A stretch of DNA of 15,803 bases from Nitrospinota bacterium. Lineage in GTDB: Bacteria > Nitrospinota > Nitrospinia > Nitrospinales > VA-1. The stretch lies in the NCBI GenBank assembly GCA_022567815.1, contig JADFGI010000021.1, forward strand, positions 1 through 15,803, in the 5' to 3' direction. The notes below the pieces were generated by a model that saw only the letters and a program-made list of their open reading frames with translations, ran no database searches and was not told where the DNA came from. The position numbers and the translations under genes are program-made. Below, piece after piece: positions 8,480 through 14,455 of this stretch; position 1 is the stretch's first letter; the number at the start of each line of letters is the position of its first letter.

Positions 8480-9157
8480 TTAAGCCGCCGTTTTGTTGTG
8501 ATTTGAAGGCCTATAACAAAAAATAGAGAATTTTCGGACTTTTGTTTTACCAATCAGGGTCTGCTCGGTTTTATACAAAAAAACCATCTTGAAATAAGGG
8601 ATTTCCTCCAATCGCTCCACGAATCTGGCAACAGCATCGTCTTCCAATGCGTGACCTTCGATCTGTAGAAACTCCTTATTTTCCTTTTTTGGGTTTTTTG
8701 CACTGCTTTTTTTTCTTTTATTTTTGGCCTCTTTGGCGGCGACATTATCAATAAAAATGGTTGGAACTCTTTCCCTGGCAAGATCGGCTTTACTCATTTG
8801 GGTGATTTTGGTCAACCAGATTTCATCCGGAACACTCAGGTTGACATCAAAAAGAATCTGCGTGGCCGGCATCTGGTTGGCCCGCAGATTTTCTATTCCC
8901 GTGAGGATCGTTTCCACCCGTTTCTGTTTGGCCTGCATGCCCCTGACCAGATTCACCTCGCCCTGGAGAACGCTGACCTGCTGTTGCAGATCCTTGACTT
9001 CCATATCGACCCTGCTGATCCGGCTTTTATCAATCAGCCAACTGCCGAGGATCATGAAAACGAACACCATGACTATCGAGGCCGAAATCAGAACCTGTTT
9101 CTGGATTGCTAACCTTTTTAATTCTTCCCGGTAATCGTGCAGGTTGATTTTTATCAT
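8480..9157 (-). CDS. pilN: type IV pilus inner-membrane protein PilN
   Basis: PilN joins cytoplasmic PilM to periplasmic PilO. The N-terminus MIKINLHDYREE corresponds to the conserved INLLPYRE-type peptide that docks into PilM. It is followed by a membrane helix (about 21-42), a coiled coil (about 45-90) and a periplasmic ferredoxin-like fold with the typical 'PDEIWLTKI' and 'LQIEGHALEDDAVARFVERLE' segments. The odd feature is a very basic loop at about residues 140-161, with nine Lys in 22 residues, interrupting the fold just before the LQIEG strand. The product is 225 residues, slightly longer than the usual roughly 180-200, and the insert accounts for much of the difference. The start codon overlaps the pilM stop as ATGA. 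Confidence 0.93.
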   Translation of the reverse strand: MIKINLHDYREELKRLAIQKQVLISASIVMVFVFMILGSWLIDKSRISRVDMEVKDLQQQVSVLQGEVNLVRGMQAKQKRVETILTGIENLRANQMPATQILFDVNLSVPDEIWLTKITQMSKADLARERVPTIFIDNVAAKEAKNKRKKSSAKNPKKENKEFLQIEGHALEDDAVARFVERLEEIPYFKMVFLYKTEQTLIGKTKVRKFSIFCYRPSNHNKTAA

Positions 9158-10233
9158 TGGTAATCAAACCTTCTGGCGGCCAGACCAATTGCTACGGTGG
9201 ATAAAGGACCCATTGCTTCAATGGCATCCTGATCAAATTTACGCTTGTTGACTTTGATTGCCTTCATCGGATTCAATATTTCTACTGGTGTTTCCAGGTG
9301 ATGGGAAAACAAACCATCGACTCCGTTTATCAGGGCTCCGCCTCCGGTTAACAGCACTCTGTCCACCTGGTTGTTGGACGTGGTGCTGAAAAACTCAAAA
9401 GATTTTTGAACTTCATTCAAAATTTTGTCGAAGGATTTGACGATGACTTCGACCACATCCTCACTTTTTATTTCAGGCGGAATGACGCCAAACTTAAGTT
9501 TGGCTATTTCTTTATAGGGCAAATCAAATTTGGACATCAGTTTGCTGGTGCATTGACTGCCGCCAAAGGGAATGTCACGGGTATATGCGGTCAGGCCAGA
9601 CTGCATAATGTTCAGGTGCGTAAATGATTCTCCAAGATCAATGACCGCAATCGCTTCCTGTTCCCTGGCATTCAAATCCGCTCCCAACTCGAAGGCGTTG
9701 ACCATGGCAAAAACATCGAGGTCGATAATTGCCGGTCGCAACCCGGCGTCGTAAAGGATGTCGATACGGCTATCGATGATGTCCCGCTGAACCGCCACCA
9801 AAAGGATTTCCATCGTCCCTTCTTTTTGATCCTCATCCGAACCACTGTCCCTGGTGTTCAAAATTTGGAAATCAATGCTGACATCGTCAATATCAAAAGG
9901 GATGTACTGCTCCGCCTCATTTTTAATGTTCTCAGCGAGTTCATCCTCCGTCATCAACGGGACGCGAATTTTTTTGATGATCACGGCTTCTCCCGCGATC
10001 GAGGCTACGGCATATTTGGTATCAATTTTTTCCACTTTGATCATTTTCTCCAGCGTATCCACCACCTCGTCGGGTTGCTGGATCACCCCATCCACAATGC
10101 AACCTTCCTTGAGTGGCATGATGGAGAAATTCATCAATTCAAAATTGTTTTTGGATCCCGATATCTGCGCCAACTTGACCGAGTGGGTCCCAATATCAAC
10201 AGCTAGCAAGGGAGTTTTTTCTGATAAAAACAT
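9154..10233 (-). CDS. pilM: type IV pilus assembly ATPase-fold protein PilM
   Basis: PilM is an actin/FtsA-like cytoplasmic protein that binds ATP and the N-terminal peptide of PilN. It forms the ring on the inner face of the pilus machine. The actin-fold motifs are all visible: phosphate-1 loop AVDIGTHSVKLAQ (about 11-23), phosphate-2 loop VIDLGESFTHLNI (about 197-209) and the adenosine motif VLLTGGGALINGV (about 293-305). The length of 359 is normal. An acidic, probably flexible loop (about 128-138) precedes the IDLDVFAM-type segment. The ATG at 10233 has AGGAA seven to eight bases upstream, and that Shine-Dalgarno overlaps the TAG of a possible 23-codon leader frame. It is the first gene of the pilMNO-P-Q-aroB operon. 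Confidence 0.96.
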   Translation of the reverse strand: MFLSEKTPLLAVDIGTHSVKLAQISGSKNNFELMNFSIMPLKEGCIVDGVIQQPDEVVDTLEKMIKVEKIDTKYAVASIAGEAVIIKKIRVPLMTEDELAENIKNEAEQYIPFDIDDVSIDFQILNTRDSGSDEDQKEGTMEILLVAVQRDIIDSRIDILYDAGLRPAIIDLDVFAMVNAFELGADLNAREQEAIAVIDLGESFTHLNIMQSGLTAYTRDIPFGGSQCTSKLMSKFDLPYKEIAKLKFGVIPPEIKSEDVVEVIVKSFDKILNEVQKSFEFFSTTSNNQVDRVLLTGGGALINGVDGLFSHHLETPVEILNPMKAIKVNKRKFDQDAIEAMGPLSTVAIGLAARRFDYQ

Positions 10234-10241
10234 AACGGTTC

Positions 10242-10313
10242 CTATGGAGTTTCCTGTGGAGTTTCCTGTGTTCTGGCTTCAAGGGATAAGTTGGCAAGCA
10301 TATCTTCAATCAT
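10242..10313 (-). CDS. possible 23-residue leader peptide upstream of pilM
   Basis: A short frame runs from ATG at 10313 to TAG at 10242-10244. It reads MIEDMLANLSLEARTQETP and ends in a second QETP. The repeated QETP comes from a perfect 12-bp tandem duplication (10245-10256 and 10257-10268). The stop codon is embedded in the pilM Shine-Dalgarno (TAGGAA), eight bases before the pilM ATG, an arrangement suited to translational coupling. No Shine-Dalgarno of its own is visible, and the predicted sigma-54 start site lies only about seven bases upstream of its ATG. It may be chance; I know of no homologue. Confidence 0.25.
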   Translation of the reverse strand: MIEDMLANLSLEARTQETPQETP

Positions 10314-10330
10314 TTGAATGAGTTATTAAC

Positions 10331-10347
10331 AGCAAACACTATACCAA
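10331..10347 (-). promoter_or_regulatory. putative sigma-54 promoter of the pilM operon
   Basis: On the minus strand the sequence is TTGGTATAGTGTTTGCT, with TTGG and TTTGCT elements and ten bases between GG and GC. It matches the pilV promoter at 3000-3016 in both elements and in spacing. Transcription would start near 10320, about 87 bases before the pilM ATG. The same bases also contain TGGTATAGT, which could act as an extended -10 for a sigma-70 promoter, so the sigma factor is not certain. The shared pattern at two pilus operons favours sigma-54. Confidence 0.5.
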
Positions 10348-10441
10348 AACCTCGGAAAATTCATAACTTATTGATTTTAAATGGGTTGTATAAAAACCCC
10401 TGTTTTTCTCCGATAAATCAATGACCACAATATTCACCACC

Positions 10442-10459
10442 TGTCACCATTAATTGACA
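10442..10459. promoter_or_regulatory. operator-like palindrome upstream of pilM
   Basis: The sequence TGTCACCATTAATTGACA is an 18-bp interrupted palindrome with TGTCA/TGACA arms. It lies about 120 bases upstream of the predicted pilM start site, in the range used by sigma-54 enhancer-binding proteins, and between pilM and the XRE gene. A related half-site GTGTCATTA occurs upstream of the pilV promoter (minus strand, near 3159-3167). Its function is inferred only from position and symmetry. Confidence 0.3.
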
Positions 10460-10540
10460 CTTTCACGACTCCTAATCCCTTGTGTTCCAAATAACTCAGG
10501 GACATTTCAAACGCCGCAATTCTGTTTTCGATCTTAGGGA

Positions 10541-10759
10541 TTACCCCTTTACCTCACCGTTGCCATCAAAAAGGGTGGAACGATCGGTCAGGTCATATCC
10601 CAGAGCCAAAATGATCTTTCGTTTGGTATCCAACCGGCAATCGTTGCCTTTTTCAATTCGGTCAATGGTTTGAACCGTCACGTTGGCTTTACGCGCCAGC
10701 TCAGCTTTGCTCATCATCTGGGATTCCCTTACTTGTTTGATATTATTGAACTTGGCCAC
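10541..10759 (-). CDS. small XRE-family helix-turn-helix DNA-binding protein
   Basis: The 72-residue product is almost entirely one Cro/CI-type helix-turn-helix. MSKAELARKANVTVQTIDRI (about residues 16-35) spans the two DNA-contacting helices, and EKGNDCRLDTKRKIILALGY completes the five-helix domain. It has no partner, sensor or dimerisation domain. I choose the GTG at 10759, which gives MAKFNNIKQVRESQ and is preceded by AAAGGGGCAGGA. A TTG at 10801 would add 14 residues that do not fit the family. It has its own sigma-70-like promoter and a pair of matched inverted sites around it, suggesting autoregulation. Its position immediately before the pilM operon, on the same strand, suggests it may regulate pilus genes. 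It resembles neither a toxin-antitoxin pair member nor a phage repressor with a protease domain. Confidence 0.85.
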   Translation of the reverse strand: MAKFNNIKQVRESQMMSKAELARKANVTVQTIDRIEKGNDCRLDTKRKIILALGYDLTDRSTLFDGNGEVKG

Positions 10760-10786
10760 AATCCTGCCCCTTTCTAAAAAGTCGGC

Positions 10787-10865
10787 TGTTGACTGAAACA
10801 AAACTCCATGACAATTTTTTTACGGAATAGTCTAATAGTAGGCCAAGTTTATAAATCAGTCAACA
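10787..10865. promoter_or_regulatory. paired 10-bp inverted sites flanking the XRE leader
   Basis: TGTTGACTGA at 10787-10796 and its exact reverse complement TCAGTCAACA at 10856-10865 lie upstream of the XRE start. The second site covers the -35 box of the XRE promoter, and the first lies in the predicted 5' untranslated region. Two matched sites about 69 bases apart, centre to centre, are consistent with repression by a protein, possibly with looping. That the XRE protein itself binds them is inference. Confidence 0.4.
10835..10863 (-). promoter_or_regulatory. sigma-70-like promoter of the XRE gene
   Basis: On the minus strand a -35 TTGACT (10858-10863) and a -10 TACTAT (10835-10840) are separated by 17 bases. 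This matches the consensus at five and four of six positions. The start site would be near 10828, about 70 bases before the GTG start of the XRE gene. Confidence 0.55.
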
Positions 10866-11131
10866 AAGACTTTTTCCATTATTTAAAAAGTATTTATATT
10901 TTAACAAATTTATATCTATTTATACAAGTTAAATTTACTCTCAATTCGATCGCTAGGCCTGATTTTTCAATAACCTGGCAGAAATTAGGGGCAACTCTAA
11001 AAGCAATAGAGATTGGATGGAGCCACAGGAGCCTGTCCTGAGCCATGTCATTCTGAGCTTGTCGAAGAACGAAGGAACCACAGATAACCACAGATGAGGA
11101 AGAACAAAAAAATCCCTCTCCCTCATGGGAG
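10866..11131. repeat. AT-rich spacer and dispersed-repeat relic
   Basis: No gene is supported here. Bases 10866-10945 are very AT-rich. From about 11020 the sequence changes to motifs I recognise as widely dispersed repeats of environmental bacterial genomes: CATTCTGAGCTTGTCGAAG (11049-11067) and GGAACCACAGATAACCACAG (from 11074). The second is close to the reverse complement of CATCTGTGTTCATCTGTGGT at 13447, on the other side of recJ. Short frames crossing this area are products of the repeats. Confidence 0.5.
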
Positions 11132-11320
11132 GAGACCTTTGCATAACCCGTCGTTGCGAGGAACGTTAGCGACGAAGCCGTTATAATATTCCGAAGCTTT
11201 CGTGCCCCGAAGGGGAAAATCCAGAGACTCTGGATCGCCACACCGCTTTGCGGCTCGCGATGACGTCTTTAGGTGTTCAGGGTAAATCCTATGAGGATTC
11301 TTCACTTATGCAAAGGTCTC
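11132..11320. mobile_element. 189-bp MITE-like element with perfect 15-bp terminal inverted repeats
   Basis: GAGACCTTTGCATAA at 11132-11146 is repeated exactly, inverted, at 11306-11320. Inside is a second inverted pair, CGTCGTTGCGAG (11149-11160) and CTCGCGATGACG (11254-11265), matching at ten of twelve positions. Two tight hairpins lie within it: CCCC-GAA-GGGG at 11205-11215 and the palindrome TCCAGAGACTCTGGA at 11220-11234. It encodes no transposase. No flanking target duplication is evident, so it could be a non-autonomous transposon copy or a folded repetitive palindrome family member. Confidence 0.55.
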
Positions 11321-11438
11321 TTTAAAAAGGGGGGAACCGGGTGCTCCCCGTTCACCGAAGGGGGCAAATATAAATCTTTTTCATATATTGCAAAAGTGTC
11401 TGGATTAAAGGAAAACTAATGTTTCCTCAAAAACCCAT

Positions 11439-11540
11439 CGCACGTTAGCACTGGGTCCAGCGTCACGCTGGTCGCACGTTAGTATTTGGTCCAACATCAC
11501 GCTGGTCGAACGTTAATAATTGGTCCAGCGGTACGCTGGT
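11439..11540 (+). repeat. three tandem 34-bp imperfect repeats upstream of recJ
   Basis: Copies run 11439-11472, 11473-11506 and 11507-11540. Each starts CGMACGTTA and ends TACGCTGGT or TCACGCTGGT. In copies 1 and 3 the 3' half forms a hairpin (CCAGCGT-C-ACGCTGG and CCAGCG-GTA-CGCTGG); copy 2 has two changes that break it. The array ends eight bases before the recJ ATG, where the ribosome binding site would be, so a transcript from upstream would carry these hairpins in its leader. There are no spacers, so it is not a CRISPR. Confidence 0.85.
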
Positions 11541-11548
11541 TACTTTCC

Positions 11549-13306
11549 ATGATTTCTCTACTCCACAAAACCTGGCATATCTCAGAACCATCCCCTGAGC
11601 CGGTCAACGCGCTTGTACAAGAACTGGGAATATCTCCCATCGTTGCCGGACTCCTGGTCAACCGCAAGGTGACCACCGCCGACTCAGCCCGGTATTTCCT
11701 CGATGCGGATCTGACGAAACTGCACGATCCGTTTTTGATGACGGGAATGCGGAAAGCTGTGGACCGTGTTATCCAGTCGATTGAGGCAAAGGAAAAGATC
11801 ACCGTCTTTTGCGATTACGATGTGGACGGCGTTTCCTCCGCCGCGTTTTTAATCCATTTTTTCCGCGACCTTGGCGTGTCGATCGACTACTACCTTCCCG
11901 AACGCATGGCCGAAGGCTACGGACTCAACGCCTCTGCCGTTCGCACAATCCGCGAAAAGGGAAGCGCCCTCATGATAACCGCCGACTGCGGCATCACCGG
12001 CAATCGTGAAGTGGAAATCGCCAACGAAATCGGATTGGACGTGATCGTGACCGACCACCACCAGGTCGGCGCGGACGGATTACCGGACTGCGTTGCCGTG
12101 CTGAATCCGCATCAGCCGGATTGCCAATACCCCTACCGATTTTTATGCGGCGTGGGCATCGTTTTCAAACTCGCCACAGCAATCCGGTCGGCCCTGTATC
12201 ATCAATCGGGATGGGAGAAAAGCCGCCTGCCCAATTTGAAACGGCATCTCGACCTGTTCACCCTGGGCACCATCGCCGATGTCGCGCCGCTGACCGGGGA
12301 GAATCATATTTTGTGTTCTCATGGATTGGAAGTCATGGCTGAATCCGCCAAGCCGGGCCTCGTGGCGCTCAAATCTGTTGCCGGGGTGGATGGAAAAATA
12401 AACGCCCGTACGGTCGGGTTTTCCCTGGGTCCCCGGTTGAACGCCGCTGGCCGGATGGGCAAGGCCGATGCCGGACTGCATCTTCTGACTTCCACCAATT
12501 TGGAGGAAGCGATGACGATGGCGCGGGACATCGACGCCATCAACACCGAACGAAAAGAAACTCAAAAATTGACACAGGAAGAAGCGGAATACCTGATCGA
12601 CCGCGAAGTCGATCTGGAAAAGGACCGGGTCATCGTCTTGGCTTCAGATAATTTTCATGCAGGCGTGATCGGCATCGTCGCATCCCGCATCGTGGAAAAA
12701 TATTTCCGCCCCACCGTTCTCATCGCGCTTTCGGACGGCACCGGCAAAGGCTCTGGAAGGAGCATTCCAAAATTTAATCTGTTCAAGGCGTTTTCCCAAT
12801 GCTCGGAACACTTCATCCAATTCGGCGGTCACGCTTACGCCGCCGGACTGAGCATCGCAGAGAATAACGTAAAACCATTCCGGCAAGCCATCAATGAGAT
12901 CGGGCATAGTTTTCTTAAAGAAGAGGACCTGATTCCTGAGCTACAGATAGACGCCCGTTTAGACATTGAAAACATCAACCGAAATTTATTTAACATGGTT
13001 TCCCAATTGGAACCCTTTGGCGCGGAGAATCCGGTTCCCGTATTCATGGCGAACAGCGTACGAATCCAAAACTTTCGCACCTTGGGAAAGGAAGAGAATC
13101 ATGTCCGTTTCCGCGCCGTTCAAGGAAATGCCAGGATGGATGCCATCGGATTCGGCATGGCGGAGGCCTTCGCCGTAATCGATCCGGCGGCAGACTTGGT
13201 GGACATCGCCTACGAAATTCATCTCAATACCTGGAACGGTCAAAAGAAAGTGGAACTTCGATTGGTGGACATTCGGCGATGCGAGAGAGAGACCGTTACA
13301 AAATAA
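11549..13306 (+). CDS. recJ: single-stranded-DNA-specific exonuclease RecJ
   Basis: RecJ degrades single-stranded DNA 5' to 3' in recombinational and mismatch repair. The 585-residue product from ATG 11549 has the DHH phosphoesterase motifs: FCDYDVDGVSSAA (DYDVDG at 89-94), TADCGI (about 144-149), VTDHH (about 167-171) and the downstream GTIADVAPL (about 240-248). These should bind two metal ions. The LGPRLNAAGRMGKADAGLHL segment (about 293-312) precedes a long helix to the DHHA1 domain, which has FHAGVIGIVASRIVEKY (about 369-385), GSGRSIPKFNL and QFGGHAYAAGLS (about 424-435). A C-terminal OB-like region (about 465-575) follows. The frame extends upstream to 11486, but that part reads through the tandem repeats and is unlikely to be coding. 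No strong Shine-Dalgarno precedes the ATG. All key residues are intact. Confidence 0.95.
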   Translation: MISLLHKTWHISEPSPEPVNALVQELGISPIVAGLLVNRKVTTADSARYFLDADLTKLHDPFLMTGMRKAVDRVIQSIEAKEKITVFCDYDVDGVSSAAFLIHFFRDLGVSIDYYLPERMAEGYGLNASAVRTIREKGSALMITADCGITGNREVEIANEIGLDVIVTDHHQVGADGLPDCVAVLNPHQPDCQYPYRFLCGVGIVFKLATAIRSALYHQSGWEKSRLPNLKRHLDLFTLGTIADVAPLTGENHILCSHGLEVMAESAKPGLVALKSVAGVDGKINARTVGFSLGPRLNAAGRMGKADAGLHLLTSTNLEEAMTMARDIDAINTERKETQKLTQEEAEYLIDREVDLEKDRVIVLASDNFHAGVIGIVASRIVEKYFRPTVLIALSDGTGKGSGRSIPKFNLFKAFSQCSEHFIQFGGHAYAAGLSIAENNVKPFRQAINEIGHSFLKEEDLIPELQIDARLDIENINRNLFNMVSQLEPFGAENPVPVFMANSVRIQNFRTLGKEENHVRFRAVQGNARMDAIGFGMAEAFAVIDPAADLVDIAYEIHLNTWNGQKKVELRLVDIRRCERETVTK

Positions 13307-13330
13307 CGCAAAAACAAAACCCGTTATTTA

Positions 13331-13469
13331 CCGCAGAGACGCAAAGATCGCAAAGAAACCAAAACCCCACTATTTTTCAAGGTTTTCTATGCGTGCTTTG
13401 CGCCGTCACCCTGCGGGTGTTGTGGTGAAAAGTTTTTATCTGTGTCCATCTGTGTTCATCTGTGGTTCC
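13331..13469. repeat. dispersed-repeat cluster downstream of recJ
   Basis: CCGCAGAGACGCAAAGATCG (from 13331) and a partner-like CTTTGCGCC at about 13396 are followed by CATCTGTGTTCATCTGTGGT (from 13447), itself part of a run of ATCTGTG units. I recognise these motif families from many environmental genomes. The second motif is the inverted partner of the one at 11074-11099, so recJ lies between opposed copies. A 95-codon frame across the area is not supported as a gene. Confidence 0.5.
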
Positions 13470-13515
13470 ATTTCATTTATTCGGAATTTACACGGTCCCA
13501 ACATCAGGCCTTCCC

Positions 13516-14286
13516 ATGAGCCAATCCGTCAAAACAGGCATTATTTTTTTAATAGCCGCCGCAGGAATTTCTATCACCTTCACCTTCCCACCCATCCCGC
13601 AAGACCAGCAATACCTCCTCTTTGCAGACAAACGATCCTTTTGGGGCATTCCGAATTTTGGCGATGTGGCCTCTAACGTTCCATTTTCGTTGGTGGGCGT
13701 TCTGGGATTGCTTGCTCTTGGGAGGCATTGGAAAGATAAAACCCGGTTCACGAATCGGCTCGAAGCGGTCCCCTTCTTTTTCGTGTTTATCGGTTTAATC
13801 CTTTTGGGACCCTGCTCCACCTATTTCCACCTGGCGCCATCCAACGACACCCTGGTATGGGATCGACTGCCGATGACACTCGTCTTCATGGCGTTTTTTT
13901 CGACCATCATAGCGGAACGGATTCACCTGAAATCCGGATTAGTCCTCCTGCCTGTTTTATTGGTGGTGGGTGGCGGTAGCGTGATTTACTGGAGCGTCAC
14001 CGAATCCGCTGGACATGGCGACCTTCGGGCCTACGCGCTGGTCCAGTTTTTACCTATCCTGATCATCCCCGTCATTCTCATCCTTTTTAAACCAAAATAT
14101 ACCGGAGGCCGGTATCTGATTGAAGTGATCGCCTGGTATGGGCTGGCGAAAATTTTCGAGTTGCTGGACCATCGGATATATGCCTTAACCCTTAATCTGA
14201 TGAGCGGGCACACCGCGAAACATCTCGCGGCGGCGCTTGCGGTTTTCGGATTGGTGAAATATATTCGTTATCGGCAGAAAGTTTGA
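13516..14286 (+). CDS. CREST-superfamily membrane hydrolase (alkaline-ceramidase-like)
   Basis: This 256-residue protein is almost all hydrophobic, with about seven membrane segments. It has the CREST (alkaline ceramidase/PAQR/PGAP3-type) catalytic pattern: Ser101 and His105 in CSTYFH, Asp116 in VWDRLPM, and His232 and His236 in SGHTAKHL. The spacings S-x3-H, H-x10-D and H-x3-H equal those of human ACER3 (Ser77, His81, Asp92, His217, His221), whose three His bind zinc. The N-terminal GIPNFGDVASNVPF segment corresponds to the family's first conserved loop. The likely activity is amide-bond hydrolysis of a membrane lipid. The bacterial substrate is unknown, and ceramide should not be assumed. 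I prefer the ATG at 13516, because the longer frame from 13462 starts in repeat sequence; neither start has a strong Shine-Dalgarno. It stands alone, 209 bases after recJ and 169 before ychF. Confidence 0.85.
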   Translation: MSQSVKTGIIFLIAAAGISITFTFPPIPQDQQYLLFADKRSFWGIPNFGDVASNVPFSLVGVLGLLALGRHWKDKTRFTNRLEAVPFFFVFIGLILLGPCSTYFHLAPSNDTLVWDRLPMTLVFMAFFSTIIAERIHLKSGLVLLPVLLVVGGGSVIYWSVTESAGHGDLRAYALVQFLPILIIPVILILFKPKYTGGRYLIEVIAWYGLAKIFELLDHRIYALTLNLMSGHTAKHLAAALAVFGLVKYIRYRQKV

Positions 14287-14455
14287 TGCTGGTCGCGTTT
14301 TCCTGGCAAAATAATTTGCTCATTTCCCCTACTGGATTTACTATGGTCTTTCCCTTGATACCCCCGCCAGTTCCGGGTTATTGAGTATGAGTGGAACTCC
14401 TGCCTTGTTTGCGCCGGAATCGCTAATCTGAAATTATTTTAAAAAAGAGGAAACT

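Noticed and set aside
10338..10346. Extended -10 sigma-70 promoter (TGGTATAGT) for pilM
   Set aside because: Possible, but the -35 region is poor, and the same bases fit a sigma-54 promoter that recurs before pilV.
10383..10399. Terminator hairpin GGGTT/AACCC
   Set aside because: The stem is only five base pairs and lies upstream of pilM with no gene ending into it on the plus strand.
10894..11241. 115-codon minus-strand frame in the recJ upstream region
   Set aside because: It runs through dispersed repeats and the inverted-repeat element; its residues reflect the repeat sequence, not a protein family.
11439..11540. CRISPR array
   Set aside because: The repeats are directly adjacent without spacers, are imperfect, and no cas gene is present.
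11486..11548. Longer N-terminus for RecJ
   Set aside because: The extra 21 codons read through the second and third tandem repeats and have no counterpart in RecJ proteins.
13389..13676. 95-codon plus-strand frame
   Set aside because: It is made of the repeat cluster and an alternative frame of the CREST hydrolase gene.
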